This document shows, piece by piece, positions 17,791-29,100 of a DNA stretch of 58,594 bases. Below the pieces are notes generated by a model that was given only the letters and a program-made list of their open reading frames with translations, did not search any database and was not told where the DNA came from. A program made the position numbers and the translations under genes. Every line of letters starts with the position of its first letter. The first letter of the stretch is position 1. Source of the DNA: a virus; IMG/VR virus record IMGVR_UViG_3300028111_000007, positions 1 through 58,594 of that record; one strand, 5' to 3'.

Positions 17791-20700
17791 TTACTGGACC
17801 TTTTCCTCTAGCTCTTCAACATTATGGCATAAAATACCGTCTGCAATATAAACATCTTCATTTTCAACATCAATAGAATATGTGTTAACCGTTTTGTGAA
17901 TAGTTTCATTAGAGTTAACTCTTGTCCATTTTTCATTAACATATATCATGTCGGTCGTATCAATATAAAGAGCCTGTTTAAAGAATATTTCTCCATCTGG
18001 TCTTTTTATTAATATAGGGTGTTCGTTTGTTATTTTAGTTAATCCGTTATTAATATCTTGATAGTTCTTATAAGTTCCTTTTATTATTCTGACTATTTTA
18101 GCAGATGACTTAGGAGCCCTGAATTCCATCGCATTAGTTTTAAAATTTCTCCATTCACCACTATCGCTTAATCCTTTTATATCAAACGAATCTAATACAT
18201 CTCCTACTTTTAAGTTTTCAACTAATTTAGTAGTTCCATTTGCCATACTAATTACAGTACCTTCAACGTGACATGGATCAATGGAAATTCCTATAGTAGT
18301 ATCGCTAGCGAGTTCATTCAATGTACCACTATAATCAAAATCTAAGTCCAATATTTCACTAGGCTCTTCTATTGGCGTCATGATACTTAGTGATACATAA
18401 TTGTCACCTGGGTTGAAACTTACACTAGCCCAATTCATGCTGTTGCTAGGATCCTCTATAGTAAAATTAGAAGAACTAAGCTGGGATGGAGATATGCCAC
18501 TAAGCGTAAAATAAACATTTCCATTACCTCCTCCACCGAAATAATTAAGTGTATTATTGGTATTTCCGTCATCCCAGTCAAATATAACACCGGATGGACT
18601 TCCTCCCGAGCATTCTGTCGGATTAGTGGCAGTTGCTTGACTATTTGAATCAATAGCTTTATAATGTTCACCTGTATATCCTGATGTACCAGAGTCTCCA
18701 GTCCAGTCGGCTATTTTTATCGAGATGTTTGTTCCTGGAATAAAGGTATCTGATTTTAATAATGTAAGTGGATATTTTCCAAGATTAGCGATTGAACTAT
18801 AAAGAACTGTGTTAGAACTCTGGTCTTGTCTTACGTATATTTGGTTTGACAACCATGACGAAACTCTACCTTCATTCTCGGCATTTGAATTAGATGCACC
18901 TAAATTCGTTACGCGCCATGATCCAGGGTTTTCTCCTAATTCAAACATATCAGAAGAATAAAATATATCATTACCTGAAGTTGCATCACATGCCGTAGTA
19001 GCACCTATTCCAAGAGAAAGGTCTCCACTCGACCATTGTACAAATCTAGATTTTATAACATCTCCTTTAAATTCATTATCATTTGCTGACCAATATTTTC
19101 TCCATGCCATATATAATCCAGAATCTATTGTTAACATACCACCGAAGCCAAAATTAACCAGATACGTATCCGTATTTGGTACACTCCTATACCAACCATC
19201 AGTTAATTGATCTATGGTATTATTTCCATCATTACGTTTCCATATATGTGAAGTATTTTCATAATCTTTAAAATCACTAGAAGATCCCACGACATCTGGA
19301 TGATTGTCTATTTTATTAGAAATAAATACTTTTTCCAAAGAAGTGCCGGCTGGCCATCCAGTAAACCCGGTTACATCTGCCTCTGTCATTGTTACAGGAG
19401 GGAGCAGTCCGTTATTAGAAATACCAATGCTAGAATACGTACCGTCAACTCCATTTACACTTTCAGAATACATCATCCAGCATTCTTTAGGCTCTGTTTC
19501 TAAAGCGTCATCTGAAGATATCCCAACACCATTAATATATTTTCTTGCATAGCCCCATCCATTCTGTCCACCAGATTCTCTAGCTAACCATCCGTCTGCT
19601 AATTCCTGTCCGTTTGAATAGCATCTTACATTACCATTTGCAAAATTATTATCGTTATTCCAATAAGCATCTAATTGAGCTCCATCACTTGGAGCACCGT
19701 CTGCCGTCCATTGTATTGTTTCTGGGTTTAATGTAGTTGCATATTGCATTGCAATATCTATGTTAGTGCTGTACGTGCCTGGTGCGATAGTATTTGAATC
19801 CATAGATCCTGTCATCGCGTGATATTGTAATTGTATATTAGAAGAGCTGGTAGAGGCGGCGGCCGTACTCCACTTATAATCATATTCTTTCAAATAAATT
19901 ATACTAATTTGTTCTCCCATTATGATATGCTCAGAAGGCGCAAACTGTATATTTTCATTGTCATATATTCTTACATCTTCTGTACTATTATCAAAAGAAT
20001 GTGATATGACATTAGGGTTTAATCCAGAACCATCGAGACCCAATGCACTAACTCCTCCTGAAAAAAGTATATTACCATTATATGTGGCTAAGCTACCTCC
20101 ACTTGTACTGCCTGATAAATCTCCCGTTAAACCTGCTATATTAGTAATAGCCCAGTCAAACCCGTTTAAGTTAGGTGTATCGTATGCTACGATTCCTCCA
20201 TCACCCCATGTTTCTCCATTACATAAGTACCATCCTGCATAAAGCCCGGTTGGTTTACCTGATCCGAAGTTTGTTTTAATTACTTCATCTCCGTCTACAA
20301 TTAACATAGGCCCTGTCTCGGCATCCGATAGATTAAAGTTCTCTTCACCAAAGAAGGTATCACTGGGTATTCTTATTATAGATCCCACGGGGAATACTTG
20401 AAACATGTTAAAAACATCTTCCCATTCAACTCTTCCCTGTGTGTCGTGTGATTTTAGTAATTTATTTAAACTTGGAGAGTGATTAGAATACTTTATCTCC
20501 CCTACTTTAAATTCTATTACACTACCCGGCGAGGTTGCATCTACATTAAGTTCATACGGAATTACGGATTCGGCACCTAATACGTTTTGAATGGTTCCAT
20601 TAAAATAAAACCTATTGTCTCTATCAAATTTTATAGCAAATTTATTATTTACGTGATCAGCATTGATATCCGGAGTAAATGTTAAAACAGGAAATTCAAT

Positions 20701-21285
20701 ATTATTACTATCTTCTTCTATTTTTAATCCAATATTATATGACTTATCGAGATGTTTATCTTCTGCAAATATGATAGAATTCTGAGGAGATGGAGTGGGG
20801 TTATTGGGGCTTGAACCGGTTGAAGCTTCTGTTATAATATTTAATGTTCCGCTCTTCGAAGCACTGACAGGCTCTGTTGATAATTCACCATAATAAGGAC
20901 TTATTAATTCCCCATTGCTATCTAAATGAGCCGATGCACCAATTGCTAATGTAACCGTTCCACTCTGATTAACAGCAACGGAAGGATATATTACCCTTTG
21001 TGTTGGATTATTATCATCTGTTATCTCTTGTGATTTCCAAGTTCCACTTGACTCTGGTCCTATCATACCCTGTGTTCCACGTGGTCCCTCAGTTCCTTGT
21101 AGACCGTCTTCACCCTTATCACCATCTTCACCATTTGGTCCTTCAATTCCTACAGGGCCACTTGGCCCTCCGTTTTTCATTAGTCTAAAATTAAAATTAA
21201 TTTTATCAATTTTATCCTTTGACCACCATTCACTACTGTTAGGATCTAGATCACTCTTAAAAAGTTCTTTGATTCTTATGTTCAT
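17791..21285 (-). CDS. Collagen-stalk tail fibre protein B with C-terminal Hint (intein-like) domain, 1164 aa
   Basis: Same architecture as fibre A: an attachment module with DKIDKINFNFRLM, Gly-X-Y repeats (about residues 39-77), then a collar-like unit with GSIIRI, GWYLCNGETW and DTPNLNG, and a long Ser/Thr/Asn-rich adhesion region. Uniquely it ends in a 151-residue Hint domain from Cys1005 (CHVEGTVI, then NLKVGDVL) through block B TNEHPIL (Thr1086, His1089) to GILCHN (His1154-Asn1155) and nine final residues beginning with Val. No homing endonuclease is present. Autocleavage, rather than splicing, is expected because the +1 residue is not Cys, Ser or Thr. Role inferred: fibre maturation or covalent attachment. 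Confidence 0.82.
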   Translation of the reverse strand: MNIRIKELFKSDLDPNSSEWWSKDKIDKINFNFRLMKNGGPSGPVGIEGPNGEDGDKGEDGLQGTEGPRGTQGMIGPESSGTWKSQEITDDNNPTQRVIYPSVAVNQSGTVTLAIGASAHLDSNGELISPYYGELSTEPVSASKSGTLNIITEASTGSSPNNPTPSPQNSIIFAEDKHLDKSYNIGLKIEEDSNNIEFPVLTFTPDINADHVNNKFAIKFDRDNRFYFNGTIQNVLGAESVIPYELNVDATSPGSVIEFKVGEIKYSNHSPSLNKLLKSHDTQGRVEWEDVFNMFQVFPVGSIIRIPSDTFFGEENFNLSDAETGPMLIVDGDEVIKTNFGSGKPTGLYAGWYLCNGETWGDGGIVAYDTPNLNGFDWAITNIAGLTGDLSGSTSGGSLATYNGNILFSGGVSALGLDGSGLNPNVISHSFDNSTEDVRIYDNENIQFAPSEHIIMGEQISIIYLKEYDYKWSTAAASTSSSNIQLQYHAMTGSMDSNTIAPGTYSTNIDIAMQYATTLNPETIQWTADGAPSDGAQLDAYWNNDNNFANGNVRCYSNGQELADGWLARESGGQNGWGYARKYINGVGISSDDALETEPKECWMMYSESVNGVDGTYSSIGISNNGLLPPVTMTEADVTGFTGWPAGTSLEKVFISNKIDNHPDVVGSSSDFKDYENTSHIWKRNDGNNTIDQLTDGWYRSVPNTDTYLVNFGFGGMLTIDSGLYMAWRKYWSANDNEFKGDVIKSRFVQWSSGDLSLGIGATTACDATSGNDIFYSSDMFELGENPGSWRVTNLGASNSNAENEGRVSSWLSNQIYVRQDQSSNTVLYSSIANLGKYPLTLLKSDTFIPGTNISIKIADWTGDSGTSGYTGEHYKAIDSNSQATATNPTECSGGSPSGVIFDWDDGNTNNTLNYFGGGGNGNVYFTLSGISPSQLSSSNFTIEDPSNSMNWASVSFNPGDNYVSLSIMTPIEEPSEILDLDFDYSGTLNELASDTTIGISIDPCHVEGTVISMANGTTKLVENLKVGDVLDSFDIKGLSDSGEWRNFKTNAMEFRAPKSSAKIVRIIKGTYKNYQDINNGLTKITNEHPILIKRPDGEIFFKQALYIDTTDMIYVNEKWTRVNSNETIHKTVNTYSIDVENEDVYIADGILCHNVEELEEKVQ
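17821..18273 (-). other. Hint/bacterial intein-like (BIL) domain within fibre B
   Basis: Encodes Cys1005 to Asn1155 of fibre B. Block A (Cys start, GTVISMANG, LKVGD), block B (TxxHP) and the terminal His-Asn are all intact. The residue after Asn is Val. This matches A-type BIL domains, which typically cleave rather than splice. Confidence 0.85.
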
Positions 21286-21287
21286 TT

Positions 21288-24200
21288 TTATGCAATTATT
21301 TTAGAATGGACCCTCAAATTATATCGATACCCTGGTTTTTTATTATATATTAATCTGAAATTTAAAGGCTTTTCAGCGAAACTTCTGATTTCAAAATTAG
21401 TAAGTTCAAAAAACCCATCAGATGTAATATCTTCTATATTAGTTACGCTTTCCAATTCACTATATTTAGATTGATTTATATCATCACTTGGAAGATACCC
21501 TGCTATTTCAGTTCCATATACCTTTATTTGATCTATTATAAATCTAGGTATAATGTTTTCTTCAATGTATATTGTTGAATCATCTTCCAATGTTGTTTTA
21601 TCTCCATACGAATATTCAGAAGTAGCGTACCTTGAATAATACGCAGTTATATTTTCTTCTTTTAATTTTCTTACAATAGAATTAGCGATGTAGAAGTCAA
21701 TGTGAATTTTTTGAGAATCTTCAAAAATATAAGCACCATCATCTTCTCTTTCATCATATCTAATTACATCTAACGCTTGAAGAGATCTTACTCTTTTTAA
21801 ATTGTATGAAGTTATATCATATTCATTTTTAACTTTCATTATTGTAGATGCAAAGAAAGATCTTTCTTCTATAGGGCTTAATGTTCCATGGACTTCCTTT
21901 GATCTATTTGTTCCACCAAAGGACCTTGTATAATAGTCTTTAGCATATTTACTCTTAAATAGGTTTAAATCTTTTTTATCTATTGCTATTTCTCCAATTA
22001 ATGGATATAGGGGTAGTTTATCTGATTCTTGACTTAGTTTAATAACCTTCGGCTGTAATTCATTTACTTTATGAAAGAAAAAGTTATTGATAATTCCGTA
22101 ATTTTCATCAACTCCTAAATTAGAATTAAACATACAATTTACTCCTATCAGTCTGTTGTATTTTTTCAACCTGTTCTCTTGCTCTTCATTAAAAGAATCT
22201 AAGGTATTTCTAAATTTATAATTGCCATAGGGAGATGAAAAAGTTACAACATCTTTAAATAAAGGATCATAGCTACCGTTCATTCTTTTAAGAGTAGTGT
22301 AATATCCACCATCTTCTCTTGCAACCAGATTATAACCTATATTATCATTATTTAATTTAAATGCCTTAGGTTTATCATCATCTATTTCTATGTCTAAAAT
22401 TGAGGTTTTTACAAACTCAACACCGCTTTGTATTTCTAAACAAAACTGACCTGACTCTATATCTCCATTCTCTAGAATAGTAGTATACGTTATATCTCTA
22501 TGTGTATTAATTCTATCTGCAAATCCAAATGAAGAAACGTCTTGTAATGCATTATCCCATGCCTTTTTACCACCGTTATAATATTTAAGAGGTATAATGT
22601 TAGGAATCGTAGTTGGATCGTCATAGGGTACATCTAAATCCTGATAATATTCTCCAGTCTGCTGATTTAATACCCATAGGTAAGGAAGACCTTTAACTAT
22701 TATTTGTGAATCGTCTATCACCGAAACAACCTGTAAAGAATAAGTTTCATTTCCACTTTCAAATAATATATATGAATATTGCTCATCTATTTTAAAAATG
22801 TCTTGTGTAAATTTAGGTGTATTTTCGCCAACTGATTGCACCGAAGCTTCCACTATCGTTGTAATTTCAGGATCTTCAGTATTCCATACTGTTACTGAGC
22901 TACCTCCAAACTCTAAGAAACCTCTAATATTACTATCAAGTATTTCTCCTTCATTTAAAAGGTCATTTAAATTATATAACAAATATCTGTCTAATTGTGA
23001 TATATCATTTGTAGGAACTTGTAAATTTATAAGAATGCTAATAGTTTTAAATTTATTATTTCTTACAACCTCTATATCTACTCCCGTGTTGTTTATTTCG
23101 TCGTTAGAAGTATAGTTAAGTATTGTTGCAACTTTAAAATCATTTACATCAGACGAAGATTTAAAAGATATCGGGCTAGTCGATAAAAATTCAGTTCTAT
23201 CTTTATAAATATATCTTAATCCTTTAAAAACTGTAGATGAAAAATTAACAGAATCTCCACCTTGCATTTTAGTGTACATTTTAAGTGGGGTTGAATTAAC
23301 CCATTCACCGGGTTCAATTGTCGCTAGACCTGAGCTATCATTTTGATGAGCACCTGTATAGTTTAATATAGTTGAAAAATAATCAAAGTCAGTGCTTTTT
23401 AAATTTGCGACTAATTCTGAATAAGGCTTTTCGTACCCTTCATAGACATAATCCATAAGTAATGGAATACTGCTAGGTTCTAATAAATATGTAGGAATAT
23501 TATGTATATAGAAGTGTTCCATATTTAGTTTTTCAGCTGATCTTTCTGAAAGTTTAGTAATATCAGCTGATAAATTATTTACACCGAATGCTTCATTGGT
23601 GTTTAGGATGTATGATAAATTTCTAGAGTTAGTAGAATCTTTTAAATTAAATTTACATATAGTGGGTACGACTCTTGAATTAACACTCGTCTCCTTTAAT
23701 GAGTTCTCCTTTAACCTATCATATTCATTAATGATTTCTGTATCTATAAAATCACTTTCAACTATATCATCTCTAATAATACTAGATAAAGATTTAAACT
23801 TAAATAATTGACTATTACCAGGACCCGGTTTAAATATAAAATCTTCATAGATATCAGCAACGTTAGACTGGTTGAAAAAATAATTAGCAGATGCTAAATC
23901 CTTCGTGATTATTTTAGTAAAGAACATCGTACCCATTGATGTATAGATTACATCTTTTACCTCTGTCCATTCCTGTTCACCAGGATTACCTACCGTATCG
24001 ACCTTTACAAAGTCTCCTTTTTTAATAAATTCACTAACGTCTATATCATGTATTAATATATAAGGATCTGCTCCAGGAAAAGGTTGGTCATTGGCTTCGA
24101 GGACGTAAATGGAAGAAACATTTGCTACTCCAAACGAAGCTTCATCATTCTTATATTGCATGCTCTCTAAAACTAAAAAGTCTATTTTAGAATTTGAAGT

Positions 24201-26117
24201 ATCGTAGAAATCAAAATTAAAATCCTTGAAATCATACGCTGAAAACTTTCCAAAGGGAGTATCATAGGTTTCATAACTTGTAATCACATTGTCCATTGAA
24301 AAAACCACCGGTTTTTGAAAAATAACTCTAAAGTTTTCTGAATAAGGATCTTTTATTATTTCTATAATCCTAACATAGTTATCCTTATTAAGTTCTTTAA
24401 TAAAATACCCTACCTGTAGGTTTCCTATTTCGTTAGGGGATATTAATACACCCTGATTAACAGAACATCCACCAATCATAGTGTAAATTTCATAGTCTCC
24501 TAATTGCAATCCACCCGTAACAGTTCCACCTTCACTTATAAAGTCGTTATACTTATTTGAAAATGCAAGATTTGCGTCGGTTGAACTTTGCATATCGATA
24601 AAGGGGTTCGGATTAGATGAACTAATACCAAATACAGTTGTATTCTTATTCCTTCCCTGTGAGTAGTCATCTATGATCACCCTGTTCTTTATAGAGCTAG
24701 CATTATACGGTATAACTTCTGCATTTCTAATCGCCGCTGCAAGTGCTGCTGCTATTTGAGAAGTATTACCTATTGCAGAATATCTATTTTCTTGAAATGT
24801 TCCAATTGGAAGAGAAGTGTCTGCGATTAAAACAAAATCACCCAAATTAAAGTTTTCAATACTTATCTCGAGCAAGTCTCCTAAAAATACTTTATCATTA
24901 TCAGAAGGCTGGTCTATTATATTTAATTCTATAAAACCATTAAATGGTGTTTTGTTTATTACGGGGGTGTTAAACTCTGTTTGTTTTTTATTTACAAAAA
25001 TAGAAGAGTCTCCATTATATGATGTTAGTATTTGGTTTTTTTCTATTCTAGTCTTTCTAAATCTATTTAAAACGTTATGATATTTATTATTAATATCTTT
25101 TACCCATCCAAGAATCGGCTGGGTGTAATCCTTTATAGATGGTAATTTATCTAATTCGTCAGACGATGAATTGCTTATATCTAAATTTAAGTGTCCTATT
25201 GAATTTACAGAATTGACAACTACAGTTCCTTCTTGATGTTCATCTACGAAAATTCCAAAATATCTATAAACATTATAGTCGTCGGCTTCATTATCGTCAA
25301 ATAAAAATTCTAAATTAATTATATTGTGAGAAACAATTCCGTTTCTTTCAAAGCTAGTTGTTAATGTATTATTAGCTAAAATTTCGGGAAGGTCTTCTTT
25401 AACGTAATCATCATCTATATAATCTGACTTTTCAACAAAGCCACCTAACATTACGTCTATTCCGTTAAAGGAAGTAGGATCATCCAGTTCAAAATTAAAA
25501 TCAATATGCGACTTAGGAATTAAGGGATTAGATACGTGACTATTTAGATATCTCCCTAGCTTAGAGTTATTAGTCATATCATACGATTTTATTAAAGTCG
25601 CATTAGATAACATTTCTTGAATTCTAGAATTTTGACTAGGATCATCTTCTAAAGATTTTTCTTTAAAATCTACATCTTTAATTCTATAAATTATAAATTT
25701 TTCAGGAACACTTTCTTCTAACCATATTGGAGCAAATATTCTATATTGCTCGTCATAGGCCTTTGTATAATTGAATGAAGCTCCGTAATTATATAGGTTT
25801 TCATATTGTGTAGAATAGTCTTTAGAAACACTTAGATCTGTAAATTCCCTACCGACCTGATATCTTTCATCTTTACTTAATCTTCCGTAAAACTGAGCAA
25901 CGTCCCTACAATATTCACCTGAACTAGAAATAGGATATTTCTGATATTCATACTGCGATAGAGTTCTATTTGCCTTGATTGAGCTTAAATAGATATCTCC
26001 CTCTTCGTCAGTAATTAATTTGACATTAGAAGTTAACTTGGGGTTAGTTCTTAATAGGGCAAAGGACTTATCCTTATACGAAATACCTTCTGCTTGTGTG
26101 TTAATCGTTATCGCCAT
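21288..26117 (-). CDS. Very large putative tail/baseplate-periphery protein, 1609 aa
   Basis: Not recognised. The largest protein in the window; soluble, rich in Asn, Asp, Ser, Tyr and Ile, with repeated beta-strand stretches and no membrane segment or collagen repeat. It stops two bases before the start of fibre B, so they are cotranscribed, and comes after several other large virion proteins. I infer a baseplate-periphery or fibre-connector protein from this position alone. A GATATATA motif lies 28 bases upstream. Confidence 0.5.
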   Translation of the reverse strand: MAITINTQAEGISYKDKSFALLRTNPKLTSNVKLITDEEGDIYLSSIKANRTLSQYEYQKYPISSSGEYCRDVAQFYGRLSKDERYQVGREFTDLSVSKDYSTQYENLYNYGASFNYTKAYDEQYRIFAPIWLEESVPEKFIIYRIKDVDFKEKSLEDDPSQNSRIQEMLSNATLIKSYDMTNNSKLGRYLNSHVSNPLIPKSHIDFNFELDDPTSFNGIDVMLGGFVEKSDYIDDDYVKEDLPEILANNTLTTSFERNGIVSHNIINLEFLFDDNEADDYNVYRYFGIFVDEHQEGTVVVNSVNSIGHLNLDISNSSSDELDKLPSIKDYTQPILGWVKDINNKYHNVLNRFRKTRIEKNQILTSYNGDSSIFVNKKQTEFNTPVINKTPFNGFIELNIIDQPSDNDKVFLGDLLEISIENFNLGDFVLIADTSLPIGTFQENRYSAIGNTSQIAAALAAAIRNAEVIPYNASSIKNRVIIDDYSQGRNKNTTVFGISSSNPNPFIDMQSSTDANLAFSNKYNDFISEGGTVTGGLQLGDYEIYTMIGGCSVNQGVLISPNEIGNLQVGYFIKELNKDNYVRIIEIIKDPYSENFRVIFQKPVVFSMDNVITSYETYDTPFGKFSAYDFKDFNFDFYDTSNSKIDFLVLESMQYKNDEASFGVANVSSIYVLEANDQPFPGADPYILIHDIDVSEFIKKGDFVKVDTVGNPGEQEWTEVKDVIYTSMGTMFFTKIITKDLASANYFFNQSNVADIYEDFIFKPGPGNSQLFKFKSLSSIIRDDIVESDFIDTEIINEYDRLKENSLKETSVNSRVVPTICKFNLKDSTNSRNLSYILNTNEAFGVNNLSADITKLSERSAEKLNMEHFYIHNIPTYLLEPSSIPLLMDYVYEGYEKPYSELVANLKSTDFDYFSTILNYTGAHQNDSSGLATIEPGEWVNSTPLKMYTKMQGGDSVNFSSTVFKGLRYIYKDRTEFLSTSPISFKSSSDVNDFKVATILNYTSNDEINNTGVDIEVVRNNKFKTISILINLQVPTNDISQLDRYLLYNLNDLLNEGEILDSNIRGFLEFGGSSVTVWNTEDPEITTIVEASVQSVGENTPKFTQDIFKIDEQYSYILFESGNETYSLQVVSVIDDSQIIVKGLPYLWVLNQQTGEYYQDLDVPYDDPTTIPNIIPLKYYNGGKKAWDNALQDVSSFGFADRINTHRDITYTTILENGDIESGQFCLEIQSGVEFVKTSILDIEIDDDKPKAFKLNNDNIGYNLVAREDGGYYTTLKRMNGSYDPLFKDVVTFSSPYGNYKFRNTLDSFNEEQENRLKKYNRLIGVNCMFNSNLGVDENYGIINNFFFHKVNELQPKVIKLSQESDKLPLYPLIGEIAIDKKDLNLFKSKYAKDYYTRSFGGTNRSKEVHGTLSPIEERSFFASTIMKVKNEYDITSYNLKRVRSLQALDVIRYDEREDDGAYIFEDSQKIHIDFYIANSIVRKLKEENITAYYSRYATSEYSYGDKTTLEDDSTIYIEENIIPRFIIDQIKVYGTEIAGYLPSDDINQSKYSELESVTNIEDITSDGFFELTNFEIRSFAEKPLNFRLIYNKKPGYRYNLRVHSKIIA

Positions 26118-26145
26118 TTATAAATAGACTCTATTTTTGTTAGAG

Positions 26146-26153
26146 TATATATC
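26146..26153 (-). promoter_or_regulatory. GATATATA late-promoter-like motif before the 1609-aa gene
   Basis: Minus-strand GATATATA 28 bases upstream of the ATG at 26117, in a 57-base gap; would drive the 1609-aa gene and fibre B. Confidence 0.6.
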
Positions 26154-26174
26154 TTGCTTAGTTACAGCGAGATA

Positions 26175-29100
26175 TTACCTATATGGACGAGCATCGAAAT
26201 CGTATAATCTAGATGAACTAAAATCATTATATCCACTGAAGAATCTTCTTCTATTCCACCACCAGTTTCCGGAACCAAGGGAGTTTCTATAATTACTCAG
26301 CATCACTTTGTTGATACTATTTTTATTTGTTCCAACTGCTCTATATTTAGCGTAAACTTCTACATCGAAGCTAAATTCAGTTTTATAAGAATCTATGATG
26401 TCTAGCCCTATTTTCTTTGAATATGTTAAATTGGTAAATGCATTTCCATATATTCCAGCAACTCTACCTTTACCGGTTTCACTCTCTCCAAAATAATCTG
26501 TCATTCTATATTGGAATACCATATCAACTGACACTGCATTTTGACTTCCACCTTCAATTAATTTTTTACCATACTTGTTAGGTCCATCTACCGATAGACT
26601 AGTTTGGTTTATAGGTGAAAGGTATAAGAAAGAACCACATGAAAGACCACCTAATAAAAATTGATCATCTTCCGTAAATGAGTTTTTTAAAGACTTTTTA
26701 CCAATTACATTACCTTGTTCATCTATTGGTCCAGATTCACCGTCACTTCTAAATGTAATTGTCAGCGGTTGATATGCTGTTTGAATTTTTCCATTCTTAT
26801 CGTTAGATCTTTTAATAGCATATTTCGGCATCGATACAATTCCCGTTGAAACTATATCCTTTGTATTTAAACCTATGTCAGACTGAAGTAGCGGGTGTGA
26901 TTTATGAAGAAAAAGACCTGAATCATACTTAGCAGCCGTTATTTGAGAAACAGAAACTGTATCAGCTGAGTTCGGAAGAATAGCTTCAGGAACGTTCGGA
27001 TCAGATTGGAATCCGTTTTCATCTTCATTCTGCACACCCTGTCCATTATTATTCCATGTTCCATTCCATATAAAATCACCAGCTCCGTTTAAATTACTAG
27101 GTAAATCTTGATGTGGTTGTATTTTAAAGTCTGTAAAATCTCTTAAATGAGTTCTATCAGAAATTGATCCAATTCCAGAATTCGTGACTGTTGCAAATGT
27201 TAATCCATATTCTGCGCTACTTACTCCTGTTAAGTTTGAATCCCTAGACAAGTCAGTATCAGGATCTATAATCGAATAAAGATCAGCGTTATTAGCTATA
27301 TTTCTAAATCTAGAATAAATAAACTGTCCATTTAATTGAGATGATTGGTCTGGCGCAACAGAAAAATGATTGTATGAATTTCCATCACCTGTAAGATTTT
27401 GATAAACAACAGGGACTAAATCATACTGAGCCTCTGTCATATAATATGTATCATTTGCTATTTTAACATCAGGTGTTGTAGTTCCAGTTGGTTGTTTATT
27501 ACCAGTTTCTAAATTAATAATACCTAGGCCATATTCTTGTTGTGATGAAGAAACATAAGCAGGTTGTTTAAGATTTCCATTAATTCTTGCACATAATTCT
27601 AGATCAGATGCCTTAGTATTATGAAGTTCTACTCTATAATTTTTAGTAACAATATATCCTTTAGTTTCATCATCTGGTTTTTCATCTACATAATATCCTG
27701 CGAATATTTTAGCAGTTGAATTATTTTTAACTAGCGTTACTTCACCTTCTTCGTCAATAATTTTAATTTGTAATTCTCCAACGGCACCTTCAACCTTAGC
27801 TTGTAGTCTTTCTAATTGATTCTGTAATTCCAATAATTTATCATATACGCTAATAGGATTCTGTTCTCCTGTTAAAAAACCAGATGCTAGTGATTCTGCG
27901 GCATGGGCATAATAAGTATCTCCTGCCGTAAATCCACTATCAAGGTGTGTAAATAATCCTTGTGATTCTAAATCATCATTTATTTCAACCTTAACATTAT
28001 CTAAATCATTTTGGTTTACTAGGCTATTTGCTCCGTCTGTAGATATTTCTCCTTCAGGAAAAGGAATAGTAATAATATCTGACCATTCTGACTCTACTGG
28101 GGTTTGTGGGAAACCTGCTTCAGAAACAGATTTAATCATCATTTCTATTTTTTCACCAGGCTGAATAGATAAATCTATTGAGTTAAAATTAATAGCCTGT
28201 GAATCTTCTTCAGATTCTAGAATCCATCTATATCCACCATCTGCTTGCTTTTCTCTTTTTCTAATAGGACCTTTAACTTCGACCCAGTTTGAAAATGCAG
28301 CAGTTTTTTTATTAAATTTGATTTGCTCTATTACAGATGTTTTACCCGTTGAGGAAACGTATCTATATCTAGCAATAAACTGAACTACTTCTTGTGAAAT
28401 TTCATCACCAACTTTCTTTGGCTCCGGAATAGACCAAAAGCCTCTTACCCTATATTTAGGATTAACTTTAGGTAATTCATTTGATTCAGCAATCGCTTTA
28501 ATCTGTCCAACGCTTGAAGAGAATACTTTAGTTTCAGCAGCCTTTTCTCTAATGATAGAAGCTAATTCATTTTTCTCTCTATTTCTTTCTATTTTAGATG
28601 AGAACTTTTTAGTAGCAATTAATTTTCTTTTCTTTCTAATTGTAGTGTCAAGCTTTTTAATAACTTCTTTAGCTTTAACTTTATCAGATTTGATCTTTTT
28701 TACTTGTTCAACGCTAGCGTTTTGAGTAAGGTGTTTATTAATTTGTGTTACTTTAAAGTTATCTACTTCTACGATTGGTGCATCTGGGATAAGACCTTCT
28801 GATGCAGGTGGAATGTAATCAACCTTAAGTGCTTTAATAAATTGACCAAAATCAGCAACTTCTTCTTTATAGTATTTAGCAAGTGTAGTAACTATACCAT
28901 CTTCATTTTGAATAGTAAGTTCATTCGAAAAGAATGCAACACCTGGTGAGAAATCAGTAGCTGGTAGTTTAGAGATAGGATCTATTGGTTTAACAAAAAC
29001 TACTTGTCTTTCATTAAATCCAACTTTAACTTCTATAGAAACAGAAGCATCAATATCTTTATAAATAGCGAGAGCATTCGCTCCTATTTTAATCGGTGAA

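Noticed and set aside
17821-18273. A splicing intein interrupting the fibre gene
   Set aside because: Only nine residues follow the domain and the +1 residue is Val, so there is no real C-extein and no splicing nucleophile.
19304-19552. Plus-strand open frames opposite fibre B
   Set aside because: They are antisense to a protein with clear collagen and Hint features; no independent support.
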